A DNA stretch of 64,000 bases from Rhodohalobacter barkolensis (GTDB lineage: Bacteria; Bacteroidota; Rhodothermia; Balneolales; Balneolaceae): positions 434,001 through 498,000 of the forward strand of contig NZ_PISP01000003.1 in the NCBI RefSeq assembly GCF_002834295.1, read 5' to 3'. A program made the position numbers and the translations under genes. This document shows, in pieces, positions 9,377-17,011 of the stretch. Below the pieces are notes generated by a model. The model was given only the letters and a program-made list of their open reading frames with translations. It had not been told where the DNA came from and did not search any database. Within the stretch, counting starts at the first letter, position 1, and every line of letters starts with the position of its first letter.

Positions 9377-11110
9377 TTACACGTTTGTCTGACAGGGAGA
9401 AAACGTCTTTTTAATTCGTTCCGGCTGATCTTTGTAGTACGCCACAGCTCCGGATACGTCAAAGAAAAAATTCTCTTCACCCATCGCCTCCTGAATACCG
9501 CATTTTTTCAGTTTATCCCTCACCGGGCCAATCGCTCCGGCTATAAAAAACGCAATTCGTCTCTGTCTTAAATCCTTTATCACCTCGCTCAGCATATGCA
9601 CTCCTGTTGAATCGACAGAGTGGATGGCTGAGGCATCGAGGATAACCAATTCCAGTTGTTCACCCCGCTGTTCAATTATCCGAAAGAGAGACTCCTGGAA
9701 ATGTTCAACGTTGGCGAAGTAGAGTGAGGAGTCGTATCGATAGATCAGAACTTCATCATCTACTTCTGCTTCCGTATATCGATTGATATTTCGATAATTT
9801 TTTGAATCGCCAAGCCTTCCAAGTTCTGCACTGTGAGGCTTCGTGCTGCTGTAGATCACCAGTACCAGTGAGAGTACCACACCAATAGCGATTCCTTCTT
9901 CAATACCGAGTGCCAACGTTGCAATAAACGTTGCCAGTAACATTGCAAGATCACGTTTGTCTGTTTTCCAAAGGTGCTTCATCTCCGAAATATCAAACAG
10001 TCCCGCTACCGCCACCATAATAATCGCGGCCAGTACTGCACTTGGCAGATAGTAAAACAGGGGCGTCAGAAACAGAACCGTCAGTGCAATAATTGCCGCA
10101 CTGATAATCGATGCGATCGTTGTATTGGCGCCGGATTGATCATTGACTGCTGTTCTTGAAAATCCTCCCGTTGTTGGAAATGCCTGGAAAAATGAACCCC
10201 CGATATTTGCGGCTCCCAGCGCAATCAGCTCTTTATTGGCATCTACTTTGTAACCGTGTTTGTTGGCAATCGCTTTTGCCACGGCAATCGATTCCATGTA
10301 GCTCACCAATGAAATGATCAGCACAGTTGGAATCAGAATTCGAGCGTCAGATAGATTTAAAAATTCCAGACTGAACGTCGGCAATCCTTTTGGGATTTCT
10401 CCTACGATAGCCACTCCGTGCTGATTCAGCCCAAACATAGCCGTTAATACCGTACCAACCACAACAACAACCAAAGCTGACGGGAATGTCCGTTTCCATT
10501 TTCTAATCAGAATAATCGCAGCTATTGAACCGATACCAATGGCAGCTGTAATCGGCTCAATTTCCGTGAATCGTCTGAACGTTTCTATGACAATCTCCTG
10601 AACCTGTTTTGTCCTTGTCAGTTCGAGTCCGGTTAAATTTTTTATTTGGCTGGCACCAATAATCAAAGCGGCAGCTGATGTAAACCCGCTTAGTACTGGA
10701 TGAGACAGAAAATTTACCAGGAATCCCATCCGGAATAGGCCCATTAAAAACTGAACCAGGCCAACACCCAGTGCAGTTAATATCGCTAACTGGATAAAAC
10801 GTGCACTCCCTACTTCAGCAAATTCACCGACTCCCGCAACTACCAGAAGTGAAACCATGGCTACAGGACCTACAGCCAGCTGTCTCGATGTGCCGAACAG
10901 CGCATAAATAACCAATGGTATGATTGAAGCATAGAGCCCATAGACCGGAGGTAAACCCGCCAGTATCGCGTACGCCATTCCCTGAGGAATAAGCATGATA
11001 CCCACGGTTACACCGGCATTTAAGTCTCCTTTAAATGCGCTTTTATTATACGATCCAAGCGTATCTACTATCGGTACGAAATTTTTGATATGTGTTTTTA
11101 AATTCTCCAC
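9377..11110 (-). CDS. SulP family sulfate permease with STAS domain
   Basis: A 577-residue anion transporter. The SulP signature GIMLIPQGMAYAILAGLPPVYGLYAS is spread over residues 35-60. About 12-14 membrane segments follow, and then a C-terminal cytosolic STAS domain with LVILDASAIHSVDSTG near 510. The frame is open to a TTG at 11131, but that stretch coincides with the stem of a hairpin (11119-11150). The GTG at 11110 (VENLKTHIKNF) is therefore a better start. It sits between a persulfide-dioxygenase gene and an SLC13 gene. It probably moves sulfate or another oxyanion produced by the neighbouring enzymes. Confidence 0.88.
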   Translation of the reverse strand: MENLKTHIKNFVPIVDTLGSYNKSAFKGDLNAGVTVGIMLIPQGMAYAILAGLPPVYGLYASIIPLVIYALFGTSRQLAVGPVAMVSLLVVAGVGEFAEVGSARFIQLAILTALGVGLVQFLMGLFRMGFLVNFLSHPVLSGFTSAAALIIGASQIKNLTGLELTRTKQVQEIVIETFRRFTEIEPITAAIGIGSIAAIILIRKWKRTFPSALVVVVVGTVLTAMFGLNQHGVAIVGEIPKGLPTFSLEFLNLSDARILIPTVLIISLVSYMESIAVAKAIANKHGYKVDANKELIALGAANIGGSFFQAFPTTGGFSRTAVNDQSGANTTIASIISAAIIALTVLFLTPLFYYLPSAVLAAIIMVAVAGLFDISEMKHLWKTDKRDLAMLLATFIATLALGIEEGIAIGVVLSLVLVIYSSTKPHSAELGRLGDSKNYRNINRYTEAEVDDEVLIYRYDSSLYFANVEHFQESLFRIIEQRGEQLELVILDASAIHSVDSTGVHMLSEVIKDLRQRRIAFFIAGAIGPVRDKLKKCGIQEAMGEENFFFDVSGAVAYYKDQPERIKKTFSPCQTNV

Positions 11111-11118
11111 TTGAGTAT

Positions 11119-11150
11119 AAAAGGCCGACAACTTTACGCTGCCGGCCTGT
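11119..11150 (-). terminator. hairpin terminator after the CstB-like gene
   Basis: On the minus strand the stem arms CAGGCCGGCA and TGTCGGCC enclose a short loop, followed by TTTTAT, 14-47 bases after the stop of the gene ending at 11166. The stem overlaps the first possible start (TTG 11131) of the SulP gene. This attenuates transcription into the transporter genes and argues for a start at GTG 11110. Confidence 0.6.
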
Positions 11151-11165
11151 TCTTTGATTTCTTAT

Positions 11166-12572
11166 TTATGCTTTAACTTTGCTCATGTATTTTTCGAAGT
11201 CGTCGTCGATGAGAGCAACTTCGAATCCTTTTCTCTTCAGGAATGCTGAAGCTACAGCAGATCTTCCGCCTGTCATGCAGTGCAGATAGAGTTTTTTACC
11301 TGAAGGAATGTTCTCTTTGTTTGGAAGCAGTCTGGTGTGTGCAAAGTTTACAGCACCGTCAACATGAGACTCCTCAAATTCAGATGCTTTTCTTACGTCT
11401 ACAACCAGTTCGTTGCTATCCAGATTTTCAACATCTTCAAATTTCACTACATCCAGTTTCTCCATGTCGCCACCCTGATCTTTGTACATCAGAATATCTC
11501 GTGGAGTTACATAACCTACCACGTTATCCAATCCAATTCTGTAGAGGTCACGAACGGCTTCTGTAAGCTGATGTTCGCTAACTACCAGATAGATTTGATC
11601 GTCTTCGGTGATGTATGATCCGGCTACCGTGTTGAACTGCTTGTTTAAAGGCGACAGCAGTGATCCCGGAATATGTCCGGCTACATAGTCTTCTTTTTCT
11701 CTTGTGTCGAGAATAATAGGCTCTTCTTTACCTACCAATCCTCTCAGTTCGTTAAGAGTGAGTCGTTTTGGCTGTGGCAGACCGCCAATCAGAGCTGGAC
11801 CAATTTTGTTGTCACGCTTCATGCGCGCAAAATAGAGTGGCGGCTCGGGCTGTCCTTCCAGAATAAAGTTCACAAAACTATCTTCTGAGCTGGCTGATTT
11901 CAGAGAGTTATTATATCTCAGCTCATACCCTACTGTTGTTTCAGGAATTGCACCCAGTGCTTTACCGCATGCGCTGCCTGCTCCGTGTCCCGGCCATACC
12001 TGCATATACTCGGGCAGCTTTTTGAACTCTTCTACTGTTCCAAACAGCGTTCGCGCAGAAGGCTCCATTACATTTTCCTGTCCCGCAGCAGATTCAAGCA
12101 GGTCAGGACGTCCTACATCACCCACAAATACAAAGTCGCCTGTAGCCACACCCATCGGTTCGCCCGCAGCGGCTCCATCTGTTATAAAATAGCTGAGGTG
12201 CTCAGGAGTATGTCCCGGTGTGTGCCACGCTTTGATTGTGATGTTTCCGATTTTGAACTCATCGCCGTCATTCAGGAATTCATAGTCATAATCACTTCCC
12301 TTCAACCACTCATATTTCCAGTCTTTGTCGCCCTCGTCAGAAGCGTATACTTTTACGCCACGCTCTGCGAATTCGCGAAGACCTGAAATGTAGTCGGCAT
12401 GGATATGTGTATCCACAGCAGCCGTAATGGTTAGATTCTGGTTTGCTGCATGGTCGATATACTGATCGATATCTCTCATCGGATCGATGATTACAGCAGT
12501 ACCGTTCGCCTGGCATCCTACCAGGTACGCATATTGTGCTAATTTTTCATCAAAGAATTGTTTGAAATACAT
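11166..12572 (-). CDS. CstB-like persulfide dioxygenase-rhodanese fusion
   Basis: A 468-residue fusion. Residues 1-250 are a metallo-beta-lactamase-fold persulfide dioxygenase with THIHADY near 75, HTPGHTPEHLSYF, GDFVFVGDVGRPDLL and WPGHGAGSACG supplying the iron ligands. Residues 270-360 are a rhodanese-like domain without an active Cys (LDTREKEDYVAGHIPGSLL). Residues 375-468 are a second rhodanese with the active Cys in HCMTGGRS near 430. The order dioxygenase, inactive rhodanese, active rhodanese is that of Staphylococcus CstB, which turns persulfides into sulfite and thiosulfate. The protein is cytosolic, with no signal. It lies between the YeeE pair and the SulP/SLC13 genes. Confidence 0.9.
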   Translation of the reverse strand: MYFKQFFDEKLAQYAYLVGCQANGTAVIIDPMRDIDQYIDHAANQNLTITAAVDTHIHADYISGLREFAERGVKVYASDEGDKDWKYEWLKGSDYDYEFLNDGDEFKIGNITIKAWHTPGHTPEHLSYFITDGAAAGEPMGVATGDFVFVGDVGRPDLLESAAGQENVMEPSARTLFGTVEEFKKLPEYMQVWPGHGAGSACGKALGAIPETTVGYELRYNNSLKSASSEDSFVNFILEGQPEPPLYFARMKRDNKIGPALIGGLPQPKRLTLNELRGLVGKEEPIILDTREKEDYVAGHIPGSLLSPLNKQFNTVAGSYITEDDQIYLVVSEHQLTEAVRDLYRIGLDNVVGYVTPRDILMYKDQGGDMEKLDVVKFEDVENLDSNELVVDVRKASEFEESHVDGAVNFAHTRLLPNKENIPSGKKLYLHCMTGGRSAVASAFLKRKGFEVALIDDDFEKYMSKVKA

Positions 12573-12614
12573 GTTGTTCTACCTTTATTGTTTTGTTTTT
12601 AAATATTCTTAAAA

Positions 12615-12745
12615 ATCCTCCCCCTTTGAAGGGGGGATGAGTAATCGCGTTAAGCGATTGCTCCGGGGGGATGTTATCTCTGTTATTTGCTCATCAATAA
12701 ATCTTCTAACACACCCCTAAATCCCCTCTCAAGAGGGGACTTCTT
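12615..12745. repeat. palindromic intergenic repeat (second copy)
   Basis: The left end reads CCCCCTTTGAAGGGGGG. It is followed by a central hairpin with arms AATCGC and GCGATT (about 12643-12660), then CGGGGGGATG, and the right end AACACACCCCTAAATCCCC with a CCTCTCAAGAGGGG palindrome. The right 35 bases match the copy at 1571-1724, while the central hairpin differs. It separates the CstB-like gene from the YeeE-type genes upstream. Confidence 0.75.
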
Positions 12746-12760
12746 TACTACCTCTTCAAC

Positions 12761-13186
12761 TTAATGAGGAATTTTGTCTCTTAGCAGTCCGTATGTATAT
12801 GTACCTGCTAAAGCTGCTAAAATTGGGATCACCATAATGGTCAACCCGCTTCCAAGCAGTGCAAACATTGGTCCCGGACAGGCTCCCAAAAGCGCCCAGC
12901 CTAATCCAAAGATGGATCCACCTACGATGTATCTGGTTACTTGCGATGCATCTTTAGGAGGAATCGATATTGGATTTCCTTCAGCATCTTTCATGTTCTT
13001 TCTTTTGATAATCTGAACGGATATGATGCCCACGATCACTGCCAGTCCGATAATTCCGTACATATGAATGGAATCGAACCGGAACATCTCCTGAATTCTG
13101 AACCAGGATACAACCTCTGATTTAACCAGTACAAAGCCAAAACCTGTACCGATTAATAAGTATTTTAAATATTCTGAAAATTTCAT
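12761..13186 (-). CDS. YeeE/YedE-type half-transporter (subunit B-like)
   Basis: A 141-residue membrane protein with four hydrophobic segments and the block LLGACPGPMFALLGSG near residue 100, which carries a Cys conserved in the YeeE/YedE family. Full-length YeeE proteins (about 350-400) fuse two such halves. Here the halves are separate genes, this one and the 187-residue partner upstream, as in the PmpA/PmpB type. YeeE imports thiosulfate through conserved Cys residues, so this pair may move thiosulfate or persulfide-like sulfur. The exact substrate is an inference. Confidence 0.85.
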   Translation of the reverse strand: MKFSEYLKYLLIGTGFGFVLVKSEVVSWFRIQEMFRFDSIHMYGIIGLAVIVGIISVQIIKRKNMKDAEGNPISIPPKDASQVTRYIVGGSIFGLGWALLGACPGPMFALLGSGLTIMVIPILAALAGTYTYGLLRDKIPH

Positions 13187-13205
13187 GTGTTGTAAGTCTT
13201 AGAAC

Positions 13206-13324
13206 CTTTCAGCGTTCCGACAACAGTCGGAACCTGAAAGTGTTCGGTTATATAATTTCTTGTTTTTCGTTATGCTTTTCTTGACGCTGTCAGATCCCGA
13301 CAACAGTCGGGACGCTGACAGGTC
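13206..13324. repeat. two consecutive hairpins between the YeeE-type genes
   Basis: The first hairpin (13206-13240) pairs CTTTCAG and GTTCCGAC with GTCGGAAC and CTGAAAG. The second (13283-13324) pairs CTGTCAG and CCCGAC with GTCGGG and CTGACAG. Both have the loop AACA. They are related to each other and probably act as intra-operon RNA stems or weak terminators, setting the ratio of the two half-transporters. Confidence 0.6.
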
Positions 13325-13334
13325 TTTAGCTTCA

Positions 13335-13898
13335 TTAACCAAGTATAATTGGGTAGATGAAGAAGGTCATGATCAAGCCTCCGATAAAGAATCCGATCAC
13401 TGCAATGAGTGATGCAAGCTGAAGATCAGATAAACCTGATATGGCATGACCTGAAGTACATCCTCCTGCATATCTGGCTCCAAAGCCTACCAAAAATCCT
13501 CCAAGAACCAATACGGTCAAACCAACACCTGTTCCAAGCATATCCCATGCAAACAAGTCATTTGGCACAAGTCCGTTAAAGTCCTGAATACCCAATGCCT
13601 GAAGGTCGGTTATTGTGGATGCTGCCAACTGGATCGGCTCCGGATTTGCAAATACATATCCGCCGAGGAACCCTCCCAGCACTGTACCTACCAAGAAAGT
13701 TATGTTCCATCTGCCGGCTGATTTCCAGTCGTAATTAAAAAATTCAATATTCCCGAAGTTACACGCTGCACAGGCGTGACGAAGGTTTGCCGATACACCA
13801 AACATCTTGCCGCCCAGCAGCAGTAAAATGGGAACGGTTAACCCAATGATCGGGCCGGCCACGTACCAGGGCCACGGTTGATATAAAAAGTCTAACAT
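13335..13898 (-). CDS. YeeE/YedE-type half-transporter (subunit A-like)
   Basis: A 187-residue membrane protein with about five hydrophobic segments. The family signature YAGGCTSGHAISGLSDLQ near residue 145 has the conserved Cys and Ser-Gly-His. An unusual paired-Cys region, RHACAACNFGN, lies near 42. It is the first gene of the minus-strand YeeE operon. A consensus Bacteroidota promoter (TTG-N20-TATATTTG) lies upstream, with an ACTTGT-N4-ACAAGT operator laid over its -33 element. It presumably pairs with the 141-residue half-transporter to form a thiosulfate- or sulfane-sulfur pore. Confidence 0.88.
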   Translation of the reverse strand: MLDFLYQPWPWYVAGPIIGLTVPILLLLGGKMFGVSANLRHACAACNFGNIEFFNYDWKSAGRWNITFLVGTVLGGFLGGYVFANPEPIQLAASTITDLQALGIQDFNGLVPNDLFAWDMLGTGVGLTVLVLGGFLVGFGARYAGGCTSGHAISGLSDLQLASLIAVIGFFIGGLIMTFFIYPIILG

Positions 13899-13930
13899 GA
13901 TTAATTGCTCTGTTTTTTATTGTTACAATT

Positions 13931-13961
13931 CAAATATACTGCAAATGTATTTACTTGTCAA
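13931..13961 (-). promoter_or_regulatory. Bacteroidota-type promoter of the YeeE operon
   Basis: On the minus strand TTG (13961-13959) is followed by exactly 20 bases and then TATATTTG (13938-13931). This fits the Bacteroidota -33/-7 consensus TTG-N19-20-TAnnTTTG. The -7 box lies about 33 bases before the ATG at 13898. The TTG sits in the centre of the inverted repeat at 13953-13968. Confidence 0.7.
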
Positions 13962-13968
13962 TACAAGT
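13953..13968. promoter_or_regulatory. probable GntR operator, site 1
   Basis: The sequence is ACTTGTCAATACAAGT, a perfect inverted repeat with 6-base arms and a 4-base spacer. The same arms and spacing recur at 15321-15336, beside the gntR-like gene, and I saw no other copy in the window. It overlaps the -33 element, so a bound repressor would block the promoter. The TTGT-N4-ACAA core resembles sites of the HutC-type GntR regulators. Confidence 0.72.
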
Positions 13969-14013
13969 GTAATAGATCTTTTCTATTCACCTGTTTATGA
14001 TTACCTAAAAGCA

Positions 14014-15273
14014 TTACGCTCTTCCTTTAAGCATTCCATGCCAGTACATTAAAGGTAGTAAGTCTCTCTTCATGTGGTACATACTTCTCCGTTCTTTTGC
14101 TTGATTAATTGGAAATGAAGGTGTCATATTGTTGTCGTAGTCAAATTCAGCGAGTATCAGTTTGTTATATCCGGTTATTAGCGGGCACGAACCGTAGCCG
14201 TCATAAGAGAGTTTATCATTAATCTTTCCTTTCTGTAACAAGGATATCAGGTTACCTGCTACTACAGGAGCTTGTTTACGCACGGCAGCCCCGGTTTTAG
14301 CATTGGGTGTACTCCCGGCATCTCCAAGTGAAAAGATATTCGGATACTTGTTATGCTGAAGTGAACTTTTATCCACATCTACCCATCCCTCGGCATCAGC
14401 CAGCGGACTATTCTTGATAAAGTCAGGCGAGCTCATAGGTGGTGTCACGTGGATCATATCAAATTCAAGTTCCACTTCATCTACCGGTTTGCCATCTTTC
14501 AGGATATCATAAACAGCAATCTTTTCATCTGCTTTAATCTCTTTCAAGTTATGCAGAAGTTTAACGTCTATACCGTACCGCTCAATAACGGGACCTAATG
14601 CATCCTTGATTTCTTCAACCCCAAATATGACCGATCCCGCACTGGTAAATTTCACATCAATATCGTCCAATATATTATTTCTCTTCCAGGTATCGGACGA
14701 GAGGTACATTATTTTTTGAGGGGCACCGCCACATTTAAATTTTGTGGCCGGCTGTGTAAAAAGAGCACGCCCTTTTTTCATATTATTGATGCACTCGTGC
14801 ACATAATCTACCTGATTATACGAGTAGATACTGCAAATACCATTTGTACCGATATTCTCAGCAAGTCCCGGTATGGCATCCCAGTCTACCTGAATACCCG
14901 GTGCTACAATTAAATACTCATAGGAAAAAAACTTTCCGCAGTCTGTTTCCACAATATTTTGATCCGGATGAAACGCAACAACATAATCTTTTATCCATGC
15001 CACATCATACGGCATTACATCCTTCATCAGTTTCTTCGACTTCTCTTTATGAAATACCCCGGCGCCATTAAATGTCCACATTGGTTGATAGTAGTGCACA
15101 TCCGAAGGCTCAATAATTGCAACATCCGGCTTGCTTAACTTTTTCTGCAATTGAGCAGCTATTGTAATTCCGGCTGTTCCACCACCAACTATTAAAAACT
15201 GATGATGATTAGCGTAAGGACGTGCTTTTATTGTTTCAACATTCTTTCCTGAAACTGTTTTTAACTTTTCCAT
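14014..15273 (-). CDS. sqr: sulfide:quinone oxidoreductase, human-like (type II) form
   Basis: A flavoprotein that oxidises sulfide to a persulfide and passes electrons to quinone at the membrane. An FAD Rossmann motif (FLIVGGGTAGITIAAQL) lies at the N-terminus. The two redox Cys residues are in KFKCGGAPQKIMYL (mid-protein) and YGSCPLITGYNKLIL near the C-terminus, as in human SQOR. The NIFSLGDAGSTPNAKTGAAVRKQ block binds the flavin. The C-terminus is amphipathic, for membrane contact. ATG 15273 is chosen; an ATG at 15303 also exists but abuts the promoter/operator region. It feeds the CstB-like persulfide dioxygenase. It is divergent from the GntR-type gene. Confidence 0.9.
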   Translation of the reverse strand: MEKLKTVSGKNVETIKARPYANHHQFLIVGGGTAGITIAAQLQKKLSKPDVAIIEPSDVHYYQPMWTFNGAGVFHKEKSKKLMKDVMPYDVAWIKDYVVAFHPDQNIVETDCGKFFSYEYLIVAPGIQVDWDAIPGLAENIGTNGICSIYSYNQVDYVHECINNMKKGRALFTQPATKFKCGGAPQKIMYLSSDTWKRNNILDDIDVKFTSAGSVIFGVEEIKDALGPVIERYGIDVKLLHNLKEIKADEKIAVYDILKDGKPVDEVELEFDMIHVTPPMSSPDFIKNSPLADAEGWVDVDKSSLQHNKYPNIFSLGDAGSTPNAKTGAAVRKQAPVVAGNLISLLQKGKINDKLSYDGYGSCPLITGYNKLILAEFDYDNNMTPSFPINQAKERRSMYHMKRDLLPLMYWHGMLKGRA

Positions 15274-15320
15274 AGCTCTTATTTTATTTTTTTGGTATAC
15301 CATTAAGTTAACAAAATATT

Positions 15321-15336
15321 ACTTGTTAATACAAGT
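15321..15336. promoter_or_regulatory. probable GntR operator, site 2
   Basis: ACTTGTTAATACAAGT has the same arms and spacer as the site at 13953. It lies in the divergent gap between the SQR gene and the GntR-type gene and touches the -33 TTG (15338-15340) of the latter. This position would allow autoregulation and control of SQR. Confidence 0.72.
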
Positions 15337-15337
15337 A

Positions 15338-15368
15338 TTGATGTATACTTTTTATTTTACTATATTTA
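15338..15368 (+). promoter_or_regulatory. promoter of the GntR-type gene
   Basis: TTG at 15338-15340, 20 bases, then TATATTTA at 15361-15368, with the ATG 23 bases further on. It matches the spacing of the YeeE promoter. The -7 box deviates at its last base. Confidence 0.6.
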
Positions 15369-15390
15369 GTATTAAAGAAATAAACTCGAT

Positions 15391-16185
15391 ATGACTCTAA
15401 AAGAAGGAATACCGCGCCACGCGCAGATCACGCAGTGGTTAATTGATCAGATAGAGAAGGGTGAATATCAGCCGGATGAAAAGCTTCCGTCTGAGAATGA
15501 ACTCGCCAAAAAGTTTGATGTCAGCCGCGTTACCATTCGTCGTGCCCTCCAATCCCTCGAAAATGACGAACTGATATATCGCTGCCAGGGCCTGGGGTCA
15601 TTTGTCAGTGACGACCGAAAAAAACACAACCTGGTTAAGCTGACCGATTTTAACGAAGACATGAAGAAAGCAGGCCTTGAAGCCTCTTCCATTGTTAAGC
15701 TTTTTGAAGTTATCAATCCACCCAAGTGGCTGGCTGAACGCCTCAACATTGAAGAGAATATAAAGGTTCTGCGCGTTGACCGACTTCGCTTGGGTGATGG
15801 TGAACCGATTGCATACGACATCTCCTGGCTTCCCATTTTTTACGGACAACTGCTTTCGGAAGAAGCCTTAAAGGAGAAAACGATCTACTCAATTCTTGAG
15901 GACGATTACGATATTGAGATAACCAAAGGCTGTTATCGCATGTCGGCCACAGTCGCCGATGAAGAACTCTCCAAAGAGTTGGATATACCTGTTAAAACTC
16001 CACTCTTTTTAATAGACAGAATCACATATACAATAGGCGAAAAACCAATTTACTATCAAAAGCGCTACTACCGAAACGATCAGGTTAAGTACGAAATGAC
16101 TTTGGAACGCGGAGAAAATGACATATCAAAGTCTGAACCCTTGCCCCTGAAAGAGTTCGTTCCGGTATTTCATTCATCCGATTAA
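15391..16185 (+). CDS. GntR family transcriptional regulator, HutC/UTRA type
   Basis: A 264-residue regulator. Residues 5-75 are a GntR winged helix (QITQWLIDQIEKGEYQPDEK, SENELAKKFDVSRVTIRRAL). Residues 95-240 are a UTRA effector domain (VLRVDRLRLGDGEPIAYDIS, and PLFLIDRITYTIGEKPIYYQ), which in relatives binds a small metabolite. It is divergent from SQR, with an inverted repeat touching its own promoter. The same repeat overlaps the YeeE promoter. It is therefore the likely local repressor of the sulfur genes, which would be an unusual role: sulfide regulators described so far are mostly CstR/CsoR, BigR/ArsR or FisR types. The effector is unknown. Confidence 0.88.
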   Translation: MTLKEGIPRHAQITQWLIDQIEKGEYQPDEKLPSENELAKKFDVSRVTIRRALQSLENDELIYRCQGLGSFVSDDRKKHNLVKLTDFNEDMKKAGLEASSIVKLFEVINPPKWLAERLNIEENIKVLRVDRLRLGDGEPIAYDISWLPIFYGQLLSEEALKEKTIYSILEDDYDIEITKGCYRMSATVADEELSKELDIPVKTPLFLIDRITYTIGEKPIYYQKRYYRNDQVKYEMTLERGENDISKSEPLPLKEFVPVFHSSD

Positions 16186-16200
16186 ACGTAATCCACTGTA

Positions 16201-16308
16201 ATGAAAACCGGTAAATCAAACATATTGAAATTCATTGCAGTCTGTGTGATCTGTATTTTGATCATCACAGCTATCGGTTTTGGAATTCAATTTCTTATCA
16301 ACACCTAA
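16201..16308 (+). CDS. 35-residue single-span membrane peptide
   Basis: ATG at 16201, 15 bases after the gntR-like stop, and TAA at 16308. The product starts MKTGKSNILKF, has one hydrophobic span of about 20 residues (IAVCVICILIITAIGFGIQF), and ends LINT. A positive N-terminus followed by the span suggests an N-in orientation. It lies 15 bp before another small membrane protein, so the three genes are probably co-transcribed. No family is recognised. Tight spacing and clean composition support it, but it is very short. Confidence 0.5.
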   Translation: MKTGKSNILKFIAVCVICILIITAIGFGIQFLINT

Positions 16309-16323
16309 CACTGGAGTCTTATT

Positions 16324-16524
16324 ATGAAGAAAAATATGGGTAACATCGATCGCGGTTTGAGAGTAATTGTCGCACTGGTTGTGGCTGTACTTTATTTTAC
16401 CGGACTAATATCCGGAACCGTAGCCATCATTCTCGGTATTTTGGCAGCTGTATTTATTTTAACAAGTCTTGTGGGCACATGCCCTCTTTATCTACCCTTT
16501 GGTTTGTCTACCAAAAAAGAATAA
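16324..16524 (+). CDS. small DUF2892-type (YgaP C-terminal-like) membrane protein
   Basis: A 66-residue protein with the pattern MGNIDRGLRVIVALVVAV, two transmembrane helices, and the GTCPLYLPFGLSTK tail typical of DUF2892. In YgaP this module anchors a rhodanese. In many genomes it is a stand-alone gene beside sulfide-oxidation genes. Position after the regulator of the sulfur island fits that. It probably helps place sulfurtransferases at the membrane, although no function is proven. Confidence 0.82.
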   Translation: MKKNMGNIDRGLRVIVALVVAVLYFTGLISGTVAIILGILAAVFILTSLVGTCPLYLPFGLSTKKE

Positions 16525-16649
16525 AGAGGTATTTCTCTTTTCCAATTACTATTTGATAAAACTTATCACACTCTCAGAGTGAATTGCTCACCCATGGGAA
16601 AAAGTGTATCTTTCAAAGCTGAAATCTTAATCCAATAATTAACTTTGAT

Positions 16650-16973
16650 ATGACATTTTTGAATGTATTTTTTCTGATGGGATCACCCGAAGGCGGTGGC
16701 GACGGCGCAATGATTAACCTGATCTTTCTGGGAGCCCTCTTCTTTGTATTCTATTTCTTCATCATTCGCCCGCAAAGCAAACGGCAGAAAGAGATTCAGA
16801 AAAAAGTAAGTGAACTGAAAAAGGGTGATAAAGTGGTAACATCCGGTGGAATGATTGGAACGGTTAACACTATTGACGAAGACACCGTACTTCTTGAAAT
16901 TGACAGTGGCGTGAAAGCCCGTTTCCAAAAAGGATCCATCACGGATGTAAATCCTAATAAAAATAAGAAGTAA
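16650..16973 (+). CDS. yajC: preprotein translocase subunit YajC
   Basis: A 107-residue accessory subunit of the SecDF-YajC complex. A Gly-rich N-terminus is followed by one transmembrane span (LIFLGALFFVFYFFIIRPQ), the diagnostic FIIRPQSKRQKEIQKKV, and the small beta domain LKKGDKVVTSGGMIGTVNTI. It is 38 bp upstream of ribBA on the same strand. It is slightly N-terminally extended relative to the Escherichia coli protein, and the first ATG (16650) is kept. Confidence 0.93.
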   Translation: MTFLNVFFLMGSPEGGGDGAMINLIFLGALFFVFYFFIIRPQSKRQKEIQKKVSELKKGDKVVTSGGMIGTVNTIDEDTVLLEIDSGVKARFQKGSITDVNPNKNKK

Positions 16974-17011
16974 TTTGATTTTAACCGGGTAATCCGGAAA
17001 CATACTCTATC

